The notes beneath the pieces were generated by a model, which saw only the letters and a program-made list of their open reading frames with translations, was not told where the DNA came from and did no database searches. Shown piece after piece: positions 1-7,462 of a stretch of 11,113 nt of DNA; positions within the stretch are counted from its first letter, which is position 1, and every line of letters starts with the position of its first letter. The position numbers and the translations under genes are program-made. Source of the stretch: Desulfobacteraceae bacterium 4572_89 (lineage in GTDB: Bacteria > Desulfobacterota > Desulfobacteria > Desulfobacterales > Desulfobacteraceae); the NCBI GenBank assembly GCA_002085465.1, contig NBML01000048.1, forward strand, positions 1 through 11,113. Direction: 5' to 3'.

Positions 1-761
1 CAACTGGCAGGCATTACGTGACTGGCGATGGTGACTGCCGTATAAGAGTCGTCAGCGTTTTTAAATATACAGGTATCCCCCACGGCCAAGTCTTGACACG
101 TTATGTCCGTGGGGAATGAAGTGTCAGCAGGGATTTCTGCTGCGGAAACATTTTCAAGAGCCACTTCTCCTAAGGCAACAAAGTGCCCACACAATCTGGG
201 AGGCGCAGTACACCAAGGCTCCGCAAAAACATCAAAGGTATTGGTATCAGCATAGTTATTGGTAACAAAAGAGAAAAAGGCACTGCTCTCAGATGAAGTA
301 TCAAGGGTTATTTCCTTTATTTCAGCGGCATTATTCAACTCACAATCCAACAAGCTCAAAAAAATTCTGTCATTATTTGTTATCAAGCTGAAGGTAGCCC
401 AGAATGAAGATTCTCCCATCAAGAGACACGGTAAAGATATCAAACCGGTGTCAAAATCATAATTTCCACAACAAACTGAGTTGCATGGCGAATTAACCAG
501 AGGAGTACCCTGCTCAAACTCAAAAAGTACTCCACCACTATAACTAAATGACAGGCTGTAAGTATCTGTCCCTATCTGGAAACAGGGAACATCTATCGCC
601 AGGGTAACAATATCTAATGAACTGCAGCAGGCATTAGTGCTACTTTGCTGAGAATTAATTTCCTCTGCCCAGGAAGTAACATTGGGCGACACTAATGTGA
701 TGCAAAACAGCAAAAACAAAACATGATAAATTATTAAGAAATGATTTTTTCTTTCTTTCAT
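1..761 (-). CDS. Secreted cysteine-rich protein, 3' end cut by window edge
   Basis: The frame is open from an ATG at 761 to the left edge without a stop (253 codons), so the C-terminus is missing. A good Shine-Dalgarno (GGAGGT core, 769-775) sits 7 bases before the ATG. Residues 1-32 form a signal peptide: basic start (MKERK), a hydrophobic stretch about 8-24, and a likely signal peptidase I site after SWA (residue 32). The product should therefore be exported. The mature part has 12 cysteines in about 221 residues (45, 46, 60, 93, 97, 98, 112, 140, 184, 191, 222, 231), suggesting disulfides or metal binding. Residues 45-75 and 97-127 are an internal repeat: each has CC, 13 residues, then PC, G four residues later, an aromatic and a beta-like end. 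I do not recognise the family and infer no function. It is divergent from the etfA remnant and AT-richer than the operon genes. Confidence 0.75.
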   Translation of the reverse strand, partial: MKERKNHFLIIYHVLFLLFCITLVSPNVTSWAEEINSQQSSTNACCSSLDIVTLAIDVPCFQIGTDTYSLSFSYSGGVLFEFEQGTPLVNSPCNSVCCGNYDFDTGLISLPCLLMGESSFWATFSLITNNDRIFLSLLDCELNNAAEIKEITLDTSSESSAFFSFVTNNYADTNTFDVFAEPWCTAPPRLCGHFVALGEVALENVSAAEIPADTSFPTDITCQDLAVGDTCIFKNADDSYTAVTIASHVMPAS

Positions 762-1165
762 TTTCAATACCTCCCAGATAATTAATAACTGGAAAAAATT
801 TGTTTAAAAAAGGGCCTCACAATTAAAGATGACAAACCTCAGTATTCAAATTTGACACTTTTTTTGTATTTTGAATAGTATTTTTTATAAGTTATTGATT
901 TTATCAATATGGCATAAAATTTGCTGTGTTCAATTTTTATTTCCATGGGGGATACGCTTACCCCCAATCTTAGACCACGAAACGAAATTTCTTAAGTGAA
1001 AACTGCGCACCTCTGTTTAGTGATATAGGCGATCTGAAAACCGCCCGTTTGTTATGCTGATTTAGCTACTCTTAAGTGGACCAAATGTCAAGGCCTATAG
1101 CGCTTACATAAATTGATACAATTTCGCTCAGACAAACTGAGACGTTGATTCACAGTGCAATAATT

Positions 1166-1215
1166 TTCTCGCCCCTGCCCAGACACAACATGTTGTGTCT
1201 GGGTAGGGGCGAGAA
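1166..1215. repeat. Near-perfect 50-bp palindrome without loop
   Basis: The left arm 1166-1190 and right arm 1191-1215 are reverse complements over 25 bases with one mismatch (G at 1177 against T at 1204, a G-U pair in RNA). The centre is AACATGTT, and the outer parts carry GCCCCTGCCC and its complement. The sequence is GC-rich in an AT-rich setting. No T-run follows directly on either strand, so it is not a typical intrinsic terminator. It could be a dispersed intergenic palindrome, two abutted insertion-sequence ends, or a foldback left by a rearrangement. The symmetry is seen directly; the origin is not. Confidence 0.9.
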
Positions 1216-1229
1216 GACTGTTTTAGCTT

Positions 1230-1259
1230 TTGACATCTTGATTGATAGTCTGGTATAGT
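1230..1259 (+). promoter_or_regulatory. Sigma-70-like promoter candidate facing the etfA remnant
   Basis: TTGACA (1230-1235, full match) and TATAGT (1254-1259, one mismatch) are separated by 18 bases. It lies just right of the palindrome and just left of the etfA homology, so it could transcribe the remnant. AT-rich DNA produces such matches by chance, and no mRNA start is known. Confidence 0.35.
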
Positions 1260-1284
1260 TTGCACTAAGAAAAGCAAGTTCCTA

Positions 1285-1545
1285 TCTGTTAGAAATGCCG
1301 TTGACCTTGGCTGGCGTCCCTCCTCGGACCAGGTGGGTCAGACCGGTAAAGTGGTCAGTCCCAAACTCTACATTGCCTGCGGCATCTCCGGTGCCATGCA
1401 GCATGTGGCCGGCATGTCCACCTCAGATGTCATCGTGGGCATCAACAATGATCCGGATGCCCTGATTTTCAGGACCGCCGACTATTGTATCGTGGATGAC
1501 CTTTTTAAGATCGTTCCCGCTATTACCGCTGAACTGAAAAAATAA
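1285..1545 (+). pseudogene. etfA: C-terminal remnant of electron transfer flavoprotein alpha subunit
   Basis: This frame encodes about 86 residues matching the end of EtfA, the FAD-carrying subunit that passes electrons from acyl-CoA and other dehydrogenases to the quinone pool. Recognisable parts are an RNAVDLGW segment (family xSRxAVDxG), the [14 protein letters not shown]-contact motif, [22 protein letters not shown] and the [10 protein letters not shown] tail, ending in TAA at 1543-1545. EtfA is normally about 310-330 residues, so roughly three quarters is missing. The frame stays open back to 1249 but no longer resembles EtfA upstream of about 1280. The GTG at 1333 would start inside the FAD motif and gives no plausible protein. 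There is no etfB in the window. The gene is convergent with the peptide operon, its stop lying 57 bases from the iadA stop. A truncated, probably non-functional gene is the best reading; an assembly join is the alternative. Confidence 0.85.
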
Positions 1546-1602
1546 TTATCCCCCGGATTCACCGTTGGATAGAGACATTGGCGGAGGCAATCATCAGTCC
1601 CA

Positions 1603-2775
1603 TTATTCATAATACCCTTTTTTTTCTAATTTTTGGTTCTGCATCATGACCTGCCCCTTTGCCAGGACATCCCTGATCCCAAGGGTATCTCCATCCAGTA
1701 CCAGGATATCTGCATGGGCGCCAACGACAATTTTTCCTTTTTGGCCCGTCAGGCCGTAGGCCCTGGCAGGGGTCGTGGTCAGGGGCTGTAAGGCTTTGGC
1801 AAGCCCCATTCCCCGGACCTGTACGAGCTGTTTCAGCTCAAAAAGCAAAGATTGAGAGGTACCCATGCCCATGCCCAAAAGCCGGGTTCTGTCCGCATTC
1901 CACCTGGGCTGTGATCCGTCGGCATCTGAGCTGAAGCTGACCTGGTCAAACAAGTCATTTTCATCGGCCAGACAGGCAAACTCAGCCGCAGAAATCTGCT
2001 GGTCACCCTTTTTCGGCAACCCATTGATGCAGGTGGCGTCAATGACAGCCCCTTTTGCTGCCAATTCCAGGGACTGATCCTGGAGGCGGGAATTTTTCCG
2101 GTTAACATGGGTGGGAACAAACATATCCGGCCGGATGGCATATTTTTTTTCCACCCCGAAAATCCGGTCCAGCCCATCTGAATCCATGCCCATATGAACG
2201 GTGATGACCCCGGGCTTGGCCGCAATCAGCGCGGCCACCCTCACCTCCGAGGCAAGGGTGGCCAAATCCTTTTCATCAAAAACAGGGCCTCTGTGATCGG
2301 CCATGGCAAGTTTGACCCCGATGACAGGGGAAAGATAGACCATGTCCCTTCCCACAGAACCGCAGATGGTGGGAGACGGCAGCCAATAGGACCCGGTGAG
2401 CATCAAGGCGGTTATCCCTTCTGCGTTGAATGCCTGGGTTTTGGCATAAAGATTTTCCACATTCCTTGTCAGGCAATCGGTTCCCAAAAGACCCACGGCC
2501 GTGGTGACGCCGTTGACAATGTTCATGGAAAGCTGCATTTCAGGGGTTTTGGACTGAAATCCACCTTCCCCCCCGCCCCCGGTAAAATGCTGGTGTCCGT
2601 CAATAAAGCCTGGAACCACGAACATGCCAGAGGCGTCAATACGTCTTACCTTACCCGGCAAAATTTTGGGATCAATTTTTTTTTCAATGGCCAGAATCTG
2701 GTTGCCCCCGATCAGCACATCGTTTTTCCCAAGCTCTTCGGGCCCAAACACATTTGCGTTACAGATTAATATCAT
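1603..2775 (-). CDS. iadA: Isoaspartyl dipeptidase (beta-aspartyl-peptidase)
   Basis: A 390-residue amidohydrolase matching IadA over its full length (E. coli IadA is also about 390). The enzyme is a cytoplasmic binuclear zinc enzyme that hydrolyses beta-aspartyl (isoaspartyl) dipeptides, which arise from aged proteins or cyanophycin breakdown. All key residues known from the E. coli enzyme are present: metal ligands H61 and H63 (GHQHF), bridging K155 (VIGVK), H194 (TVHMG), H223 (PTHVNR) and D284 (FSSDADGSQP). The substrate-binding residues E70 (GGGGEGG), Y130 (LTGSY), R162 (DHR), R226 and S288 are also there. The ATG has an AAGAGG ribosome-binding site 9 bases upstream. It is the last gene of the operon, 34 bases after the M20 peptidase. 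No clear terminator is visible between its stop and the convergent etfA remnant. The identification is secure; the native substrate is inferred. Confidence 0.93.
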   Translation of the reverse strand: MILICNANVFGPEELGKNDVLIGGNQILAIEKKIDPKILPGKVRRIDASGMFVVPGFIDGHQHFTGGGGEGGFQSKTPEMQLSMNIVNGVTTAVGLLGTDCLTRNVENLYAKTQAFNAEGITALMLTGSYWLPSPTICGSVGRDMVYLSPVIGVKLAMADHRGPVFDEKDLATLASEVRVAALIAAKPGVITVHMGMDSDGLDRIFGVEKKYAIRPDMFVPTHVNRKNSRLQDQSLELAAKGAVIDATCINGLPKKGDQQISAAEFACLADENDLFDQVSFSSDADGSQPRWNADRTRLLGMGMGTSQSLLFELKQLVQVRGMGLAKALQPLTTTPARAYGLTGQKGKIVVGAHADILVLDGDTLGIRDVLAKGQVMMQNQKLEKKGYYE

Positions 2776-2809
2776 TAAAACACGCCTCTTAAGATCCGTA
2801 AAAATTTCT

Positions 2810-3952
2810 TTAAATCAGGGCTTTGCACACATTTGAGATTAGATTTACCATCACAGGAATACTGGCCAATTCCACATACTCGTCCTGGCGGTGGGAATTT
2901 GCCCCCACAAGCCCCATTCCATCAATTGTGGGAGTACCAATGGCAGATGTGAAATTTCCGTCTGAACATCCTCCTGTGGAAATGGAACTGACATCGATCC
3001 CCATTTTTTTGCCTTCCAGAAAAATGATATCCAAGAGGGCCTGGCTTTCGGGGGTAATTTCCATGGGGGGCCTGTCAATTTTGCCTTGGACACAAATTTT
3101 AGACCCCGGCAAGATTGGTTGCTCACAAAGGGTGTTAAAAAAAGTTTCAACCCGCTGCTTTTCTTCTTGCCGTTCAATGCGAACATCCACTGATGCCACG
3201 GCTTTGTTGGGAATAATATTCACCTTGTCTCCCCCGGCCACAACCGTAACCTGGGCAGATGTACCTGTATTTGGATCATTGAGCGCGTCAATGGCAACAA
3301 TCTGGTTGGCCAATTCCACCACAGCATTGATCCCCTTTTCCGGGTCTGCACCGGCGTGGGCTTCTTTGCCCGTGGCAGTGACCTGGAACCAGCCCCCGCC
3401 TTTTCTCTGTGACACCATTTTATAACCCGGACGGCAGGGTTCAAAAACAAAAACCCGGCGGCTTTTTTCTGCCGTGGCCTTGATCCACTCTTTTGACGCT
3501 TTGGAACCGGTTTCCTCATCCCCGTTAAAGGCGACACACACGGACATCTTGTCCAGAACCTTCTCTTTTTTCAAAGTTTCTATCACATGGAGCGCAACCA
3601 AGAGTCCGCCTTTCATGTCACATACCCCCGGTCCCAGCGCCTTGTCCCCCTGGATGGAAAACCCGCGTTTTTCGACCTCACCAAAAGCAAACACTGTGTC
3701 CATATGACCCATAAACATCAGATCATAAGGGTCATGTCCACCATCGGGGCTGTTGCCTGGACCAAAGACCGCTTGAAGGCAGGGAACTTTGGCATCTCCC
3801 TGGAAAAGAATCTCGGCTTGGAACCCAATGGCGGATAATCGTTTCTGGAAAAACCGGGCCATCGCTTCGATGCCCGGCAAATGGTCCGAGCTTGAATCAA
3901 TATTAACGATGGTTTTAAAATCTTTTAAAAATTGATCGGTATTGGTAAACAT
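2810..3952 (-). CDS. M20-family zinc peptidase (carboxypeptidase G2/ArgE-DapE type)
   Basis: A 380-residue M20 metallopeptidase of normal length without a signal peptide, hence cytoplasmic. Expected residues are visible: metal ligand H83 and catalytic-site D85 (MGHMDTV), bridging D112 (GPGVCDMKGG), general base E146 and ligand E147 (GDEETGS), E171 (FEP), H199 of the lid domain (GKEAHAG) and C-terminal ligand H354 (ANSHRQDEY). The closest family look is glutamate carboxypeptidase (CPG2), which releases C-terminal residues from peptides or N-acyl amino acids. Sequence alone does not separate this from dipeptidase, deacylase or desuccinylase activity. The gene lies 25 bases after dppC and 34 before iadA, so a role in cutting imported peptides is likely. 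The ATG is chosen because TAGGA lies 11 bases and AGGA 1 base upstream; neither spacing is ideal. Confidence 0.88.
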   Translation of the reverse strand: MFTNTDQFLKDFKTIVNIDSSSDHLPGIEAMARFFQKRLSAIGFQAEILFQGDAKVPCLQAVFGPGNSPDGGHDPYDLMFMGHMDTVFAFGEVEKRGFSIQGDKALGPGVCDMKGGLLVALHVIETLKKEKVLDKMSVCVAFNGDEETGSKASKEWIKATAEKSRRVFVFEPCRPGYKMVSQRKGGGWFQVTATGKEAHAGADPEKGINAVVELANQIVAIDALNDPNTGTSAQVTVVAGGDKVNIIPNKAVASVDVRIERQEEKQRVETFFNTLCEQPILPGSKICVQGKIDRPPMEITPESQALLDIIFLEGKKMGIDVSSISTGGCSDGNFTSAIGTPTIDGMGLVGANSHRQDEYVELASIPVMVNLISNVCKALI

Positions 3953-3977
3953 GTCCTGTCACATCCTATTATAATAT

Positions 3978-4865
3978 TTAGTTCCGCCGGGCCAGTCTGG
4001 GATTCATTTCATCCCGGAACCAGTCGGAAAACAGATTGATAGCCACCACTAAAAGAATCAGGGTAACGCCTGGAAAGGCCACCATCCACCACATGCCAGC
4101 ATAGATATAATTTTTGCCTATCGCAATCATCATGCCCAGGGAGGGCTCGGTAATGGGGACACCAACCCCCAAAAAGCTCAAGGTGGCTTCAAGCATGATG
4201 ACAACCGCCAGGTCCACTGCCATGAGAACCATGATCGGCGGCAGGGCATTGGGGAGAACATGTTTGAACAAAATCCTGAAATCCTTTGCACCAGAGGCTT
4301 TTGCTGCCGTGATATAATCGTTTTCCTTGACTTCCAGAACACTGCCCCGGATGGTGCGGGCATATTTCACCCACCCGGCAATGCAGATGGCAAAGACCAC
4401 CGTCCAGATATTGCGACTTTCAAACAACCCCAGCAGCAATATGGCCAGAAGGGTGGTGGAAAAGGAAAATACCGTATCGGCAGCCCGCATGACCAGGGCA
4501 TCCAGAATTCCCCCATAATAGCCGGCAAGCATTCCCATGACAATCCCGATGACACTGGAGACGGCCACCGCGGAAAAACCCACCAGAAGAGAGGTTCTCA
4601 ATCCATATAAAATGGTGGATAAAATACCCCGGCCCTGGTCATCGGTGCCCAGGGGGAATTGTAAATTTCCTGCGTCCATCCATGCCGGGGTAAACAAAAA
4701 ATTGGCAAGATCTATATTTTTTAAATCATAGGGATCCATGGGGGCCAGCATGGGGGCAAACACGGCACAGAAAATGAACAGAATCATGAGCACCGCACCA
4801 ATGACGGCAGACGGGTCCCGGATAAAACTGTTCATATGGTTTGAATTTTTAAATAGATGCATCAT
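3978..4865 (-). CDS. dppC: Peptide ABC transporter permease, DppC/OppC type
   Basis: An inner-membrane permease of the binding-protein-dependent type, paired with the DppB-type protein to form the channel. From the start at 4865 it has 295 residues. It shows an N-terminal OppC-like helix (about 20-42), a GTDDQGRG motif (73-80) before the transmembrane core, core helices near 94-118, 132-160, 207-235 and 258-280, and the EAA coupling loop (about 183-205, including ITAAKASGAK). The frame also has an ATG at 4907, but that would overlap dppB by 35 bases. The ATG pair at 4865/4862 follows the dppB stop, with AGGGG overlapping that stop 5 or 8 bases upstream, so one of these is preferred and implies translational coupling. 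The substrate is inferred as di- or oligopeptides. Confidence 0.92.
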   Translation of the reverse strand: MMHLFKNSNHMNSFIRDPSAVIGAVLMILFIFCAVFAPMLAPMDPYDLKNIDLANFLFTPAWMDAGNLQFPLGTDDQGRGILSTILYGLRTSLLVGFSAVAVSSVIGIVMGMLAGYYGGILDALVMRAADTVFSFSTTLLAILLLGLFESRNIWTVVFAICIAGWVKYARTIRGSVLEVKENDYITAAKASGAKDFRILFKHVLPNALPPIMVLMAVDLAVVIMLEATLSFLGVGVPITEPSLGMMIAIGKNYIYAGMWWMVAFPGVTLILLVVAINLFSDWFRDEMNPRLARRN

Positions 4866-4872
4866 GATACCC

Positions 4873-5838
4873 CTAATCATATTGAATTTTTGGATTGAGC
4901 CATGCATAGAGCAGATCCACCAGTATATTGATGAACAAAATGATGAATGCCGCCAGCATAATATAGGTGACGATCACCGGGTGGTCCGTCTCAAAAATAG
5001 AAACGAGAAGCAGGTTGCCCATGCCCGGCCATTGAAAAATAGACTCGGTTACAATGGAAAAGGCGATGAGCTCACCAAAGCTTAAGCCAGCAATGGTGAC
5101 AACCGGAATGAGCACATTTCGCAGGGCATGTTTGACAATGACCTTAAAGGGGGAAAGCCCTTTTGACCAGGCGGTCTTGATATATTCTTCGGAAAGAACC
5201 TCCCGCATGCCGGCCCGGGTCAATCGCAATATGACCGCCAACTGGTATCCGGACAGGGTAAGCGCCGGCATGATAATATGTTTCCACCCGTCCAGGGTGA
5301 AAAAGCTGGACCGCCAGGAACCTATTTGCACCGTGTCCCCCCGGCCAAAGGGCGGCAGCCATTCCAGATAGACGGCAAAGAGCATCACCCATAAAATACC
5401 CATGAGAAAAGTGGGGATGGATATTCCGCCAAGAGAGCTGGCCATGATAAGGCGGGACACAACCCCGTTGGGTTTGATGGAGACCAGCACCCCCAGGGCA
5501 ACCCCTGCCGAAAGTGAGATCAATATGGCGGTGAGCGCCAGTTCAAAGGTGGCGGGGAATCGCTCCAATATGGTATCAAGGGCATCCACCTGGGAAAGAT
5601 AGGACTTGCCGAAATCTCCCTCCAGGGCATTGCCCAGAAAATTTACATACTGCACATAAAAAGGCCTGTCCAAACCATAAATAATTTTGACCTTTTCACG
5701 TTCCTGCTGGGTGGCATATTTGCCAGCCAGCATCAGCACAGGATCCCCTGTAAACCTGAAAACCAAAAAGCAGACAAATGAGACTGCCAGCAAAACCATG
5801 ATGCCCTGTAATATTCTTTGAAAGATATATCTTGCCAA
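4873..5838 (-). CDS. dppB: Peptide ABC transporter permease, DppB/OppB type
   Basis: A 321-residue inner-membrane permease, normal for DppB. The first helix (about 9-29) is followed by the family GDPV segment (31-34), the periplasmic region containing YGLDRPFYVQY, core helices at about 100-120, 138-160, 242-264 and 288-312, and the EAA coupling loop (about 218-240, including EYIKTAWSKGLSP). The start is TTG at 5838: the first methionine after it (residue 14) would remove half of helix 1, and MARYIFQRILQ fits the usual N-terminus. The ribosome-binding site is weak (TGGA). It lies 55 bases after the binding-protein gene with a stem-loop between, and its stop nearly touches the dppC start. It forms the heterodimeric channel with DppC. 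Confidence 0.92.
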   Translation of the reverse strand: MARYIFQRILQGIMVLLAVSFVCFLVFRFTGDPVLMLAGKYATQQEREKVKIIYGLDRPFYVQYVNFLGNALEGDFGKSYLSQVDALDTILERFPATFELALTAILISLSAGVALGVLVSIKPNGVVSRLIMASSLGGISIPTFLMGILWVMLFAVYLEWLPPFGRGDTVQIGSWRSSFFTLDGWKHIIMPALTLSGYQLAVILRLTRAGMREVLSEEYIKTAWSKGLSPFKVIVKHALRNVLIPVVTIAGLSFGELIAFSIVTESIFQWPGMGNLLLVSIFETDHPVIVTYIMLAAFIILFINILVDLLYAWLNPKIQYD

Positions 5839-5850
5839 TTTAAATCCAGT

Positions 5851-5881
5851 TCAGGGGCTGCGACGGACAAACAGCCCCTGA
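5851..5881. other. Stem-loop between binding-protein and permease genes
   Basis: TCAGGGGCTG (5851-5860) pairs perfectly with 5872-5881 across an 11-base loop. In the operon transcript it lies 12 bases after the binding-protein stop and 12 bases before the dppB start. No U-run follows in that direction, so full termination is unlikely. Hairpins in this position are known in other ABC operons (malE-malF) to protect the upstream mRNA and give more binding protein than permease. In the plus direction the stem is followed by ATTTTT, so it could stop antisense transcripts. Confidence 0.7.
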
Positions 5882-5893
5882 TTTTTAATATGG

Positions 5894-7414
5894 TTATTTT
5901 TTAATTTCCTTTGCCACAATCCACCGGTCCGGACGGGGGGTGAATTTTACATTGGATGCCTTTAAAATAGCATAAACATCCTGCTGATAATGCAGCGGAA
6001 TCCAGGCAACATCCTCAACCGATGTTTTATTAATGCTCTGAAGTTCAGCTTGCCGTTCATCACGGTCCAGAATTGAAGCAGAGGCGATGAGCCTGGCATC
6101 AAGGGCGGGATTGGAATACATGCCCCCATTGTAGGTCCCCATACCCTTGGACTCATCCACCGTGTGGAGAAGCATCTGGGCGGAACGGCCAAAGTCATAG
6201 GAACCGTCAAACCATCCGATGAGGTGAAAGGGATGTTTGTAAACGGAAATTTCTTCAAAGAAAATGGATTTTGGTTTTACATCCAAGGTTACATTGAGAC
6301 CTACTTTTGCAAGGTATTTGGCAACGGCTTCACAGATTTGTCTGTCATTGGTATACCGGTCATTGGGACCGGCAATGGTGATATCAAAACCGTTCTCATA
6401 ACCCGCTTCTTTTAAGAGCGCTTTGGCGGCTTCAGGATCATAGGGCAGTCTTGTCAGGGACGCATCGTATCCGATGGTGGCAATATCAGGTATCTGGGCT
6501 GCCGGGGTTGCCTGGCCGCGCATGATGGTTTTGATGATTTCATCTTCATTGATGGCCATGGCAAGGGCTTTACGGACCCTGATATCTTCATAGGGGGTGC
6601 CTTTTTTGTTTCCCAATGCCATATAGATGCACCGACGTGCAGGTCTGGACACAATTTCAATGGCCGGATTCTTTTTAATTCTGTCAATCATGGGAACCGG
6701 AACGCCGCTTAAAATATCCACCTGGCGAGCGGCAATGGCGGCAAACCGTGTGGCGCCTTCTGTGATGGGCTTAAGTTCCACTGTTTTATAATCGGGAGCC
6801 CCTTCCCAATAATCAGGGTTGGCTTCCATTTTTATATAAGAACCTTTGACCCATTCAACGAATTTATAGGCACCGGTTCCCATGGCCCGGGTGTTATAAT
6901 CGCCGGAATCCCTTGTCATGGTAGATTCCTTGTCTACAATAAAATTTTGGTGCATGGTTTCTGCAAACCAGGGCACTGGTTTTACGGTTTTAAATATAAT
7001 GGTATAGTCATCCGGGGTCTCAATGGAGGCTATGGCATTGGCAATGTTCACAAATTTTGAAAATTTAGGCTCCTTCATTCTTTCAAAGGTGTATTTAACA
7101 TCCTGGGCATTAAAGGCATTGCCGTTGTGATATTTAACCCCTTTGCGAAGTTTGAACTTCCAGGTCAGCGCATCAATCCGTTCCCATTCCGTGGCAAGGG
7201 CCGGAATAAGTTTTCCGTCAAGGGGATTTCTCTGTAAGAGTCCGTCAAAAAAATTAGACATATAAGAAAGGTTGGCATCTGAATTGTAACTGTGGGGGTT
7301 CATGCTCTTTGGGGGAGCATCCACCGCAATCACAAGCTCCGCCCTTGCCATGGCAAGGGTGGGCAATGCCAGCAATGCCAGCAGCACAAACATAACGAAC
7401 GACTTTAATTTCAT
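5894..7414 (-). CDS. Periplasmic peptide-binding protein of ABC transporter (SBP family 5)
   Basis: A 506-residue solute-binding protein of the DppA/OppA/GsiB family. Residues 1-23 are a signal peptide ending AMA before RAE; there is no lipobox cysteine, so it should be a free periplasmic protein of a Gram-negative cell. The family signature region is clear at about 71-111 (LRKGVKYHNG and the following DVKYTFERM), with MGTGAYKF (178-185), NPDYWEG (199-205), the second-lobe segment DIRVRKALAMAINED and a C-terminal WIPLHYQQ (471-478). It captures the substrate and delivers it to DppBC. The ligand cannot be read from sequence; the GWFDGSYDFGR stretch (400-410) differs from the classical DppA aspartate motif, so the ligand may not be an ordinary dipeptide. 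A strong AAAGGAG (7424-7430) sits 9 bases before the ATG. It lies 48 bases after dppF. Confidence 0.93.
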   Translation of the reverse strand: MKLKSFVMFVLLALLALPTLAMARAELVIAVDAPPKSMNPHSYNSDANLSYMSNFFDGLLQRNPLDGKLIPALATEWERIDALTWKFKLRKGVKYHNGNAFNAQDVKYTFERMKEPKFSKFVNIANAIASIETPDDYTIIFKTVKPVPWFAETMHQNFIVDKESTMTRDSGDYNTRAMGTGAYKFVEWVKGSYIKMEANPDYWEGAPDYKTVELKPITEGATRFAAIAARQVDILSGVPVPMIDRIKKNPAIEIVSRPARRCIYMALGNKKGTPYEDIRVRKALAMAINEDEIIKTIMRGQATPAAQIPDIATIGYDASLTRLPYDPEAAKALLKEAGYENGFDITIAGPNDRYTNDRQICEAVAKYLAKVGLNVTLDVKPKSIFFEEISVYKHPFHLIGWFDGSYDFGRSAQMLLHTVDESKGMGTYNGGMYSNPALDARLIASASILDRDERQAELQSINKTSVEDVAWIPLHYQQDVYAILKASNVKFTPRPDRWIVAKEIKK

Positions 7415-7462
7415 GTTTTTTTTCTCCTTTAAAAAAAAATTAATAGATCATGGTTCTGTTCA

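Larger units (their letters stand above)
762..1284. other. AT-rich intergenic stretch between secreted protein and etfA remnant
   Basis: No gene-length frame with coding character was found here on either strand. Visible content is a short inverted repeat around 893-909 (ATTGAT, TTT, ATCAAT), a 10-bp palindrome TCAAATTTGA at 846-855, the long GC-rich palindrome at 1166-1215 and a plus-strand promoter-like pair at 1230-1259. The promoter of the secreted-protein gene should lie in the 780-960 part, but no single -35/-10 pair stands out there. The stretch is visibly AT-richer than the operon to its right, and its right edge coincides with the truncated etfA. Confidence 0.6.

Noticed and set aside
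259..462. 67-codon plus-strand frame near the left edge
   Set aside because: It overlaps the secreted protein gene on the minus strand, which has a signal peptide, a good ribosome-binding site and a 253-codon open frame.
852..881. TTGACA-18-TAGTAT promoter-like pair on the plus strand
   Set aside because: No plus-strand gene follows for about 400 bases, and the setting is very AT-rich, so a chance match is likely.
2194..2769. 191-codon open frame on the plus strand
   Set aside because: It lies antisense to iadA, which is fully conserved; the translated product resembles no protein family.
3968..3973. Perfect TATAAT on the minus strand just before the M20 peptidase gene
   Set aside because: No acceptable -35 hexamer lies 16-18 bases upstream, and the gap sits inside a tight operon.
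4866..4907. Longer dppC start at the ATG at 4907
   Set aside because: It would overlap dppB by 35 bases, whereas ATGs at 4865/4862 follow the dppB stop with a good AGGGG site.
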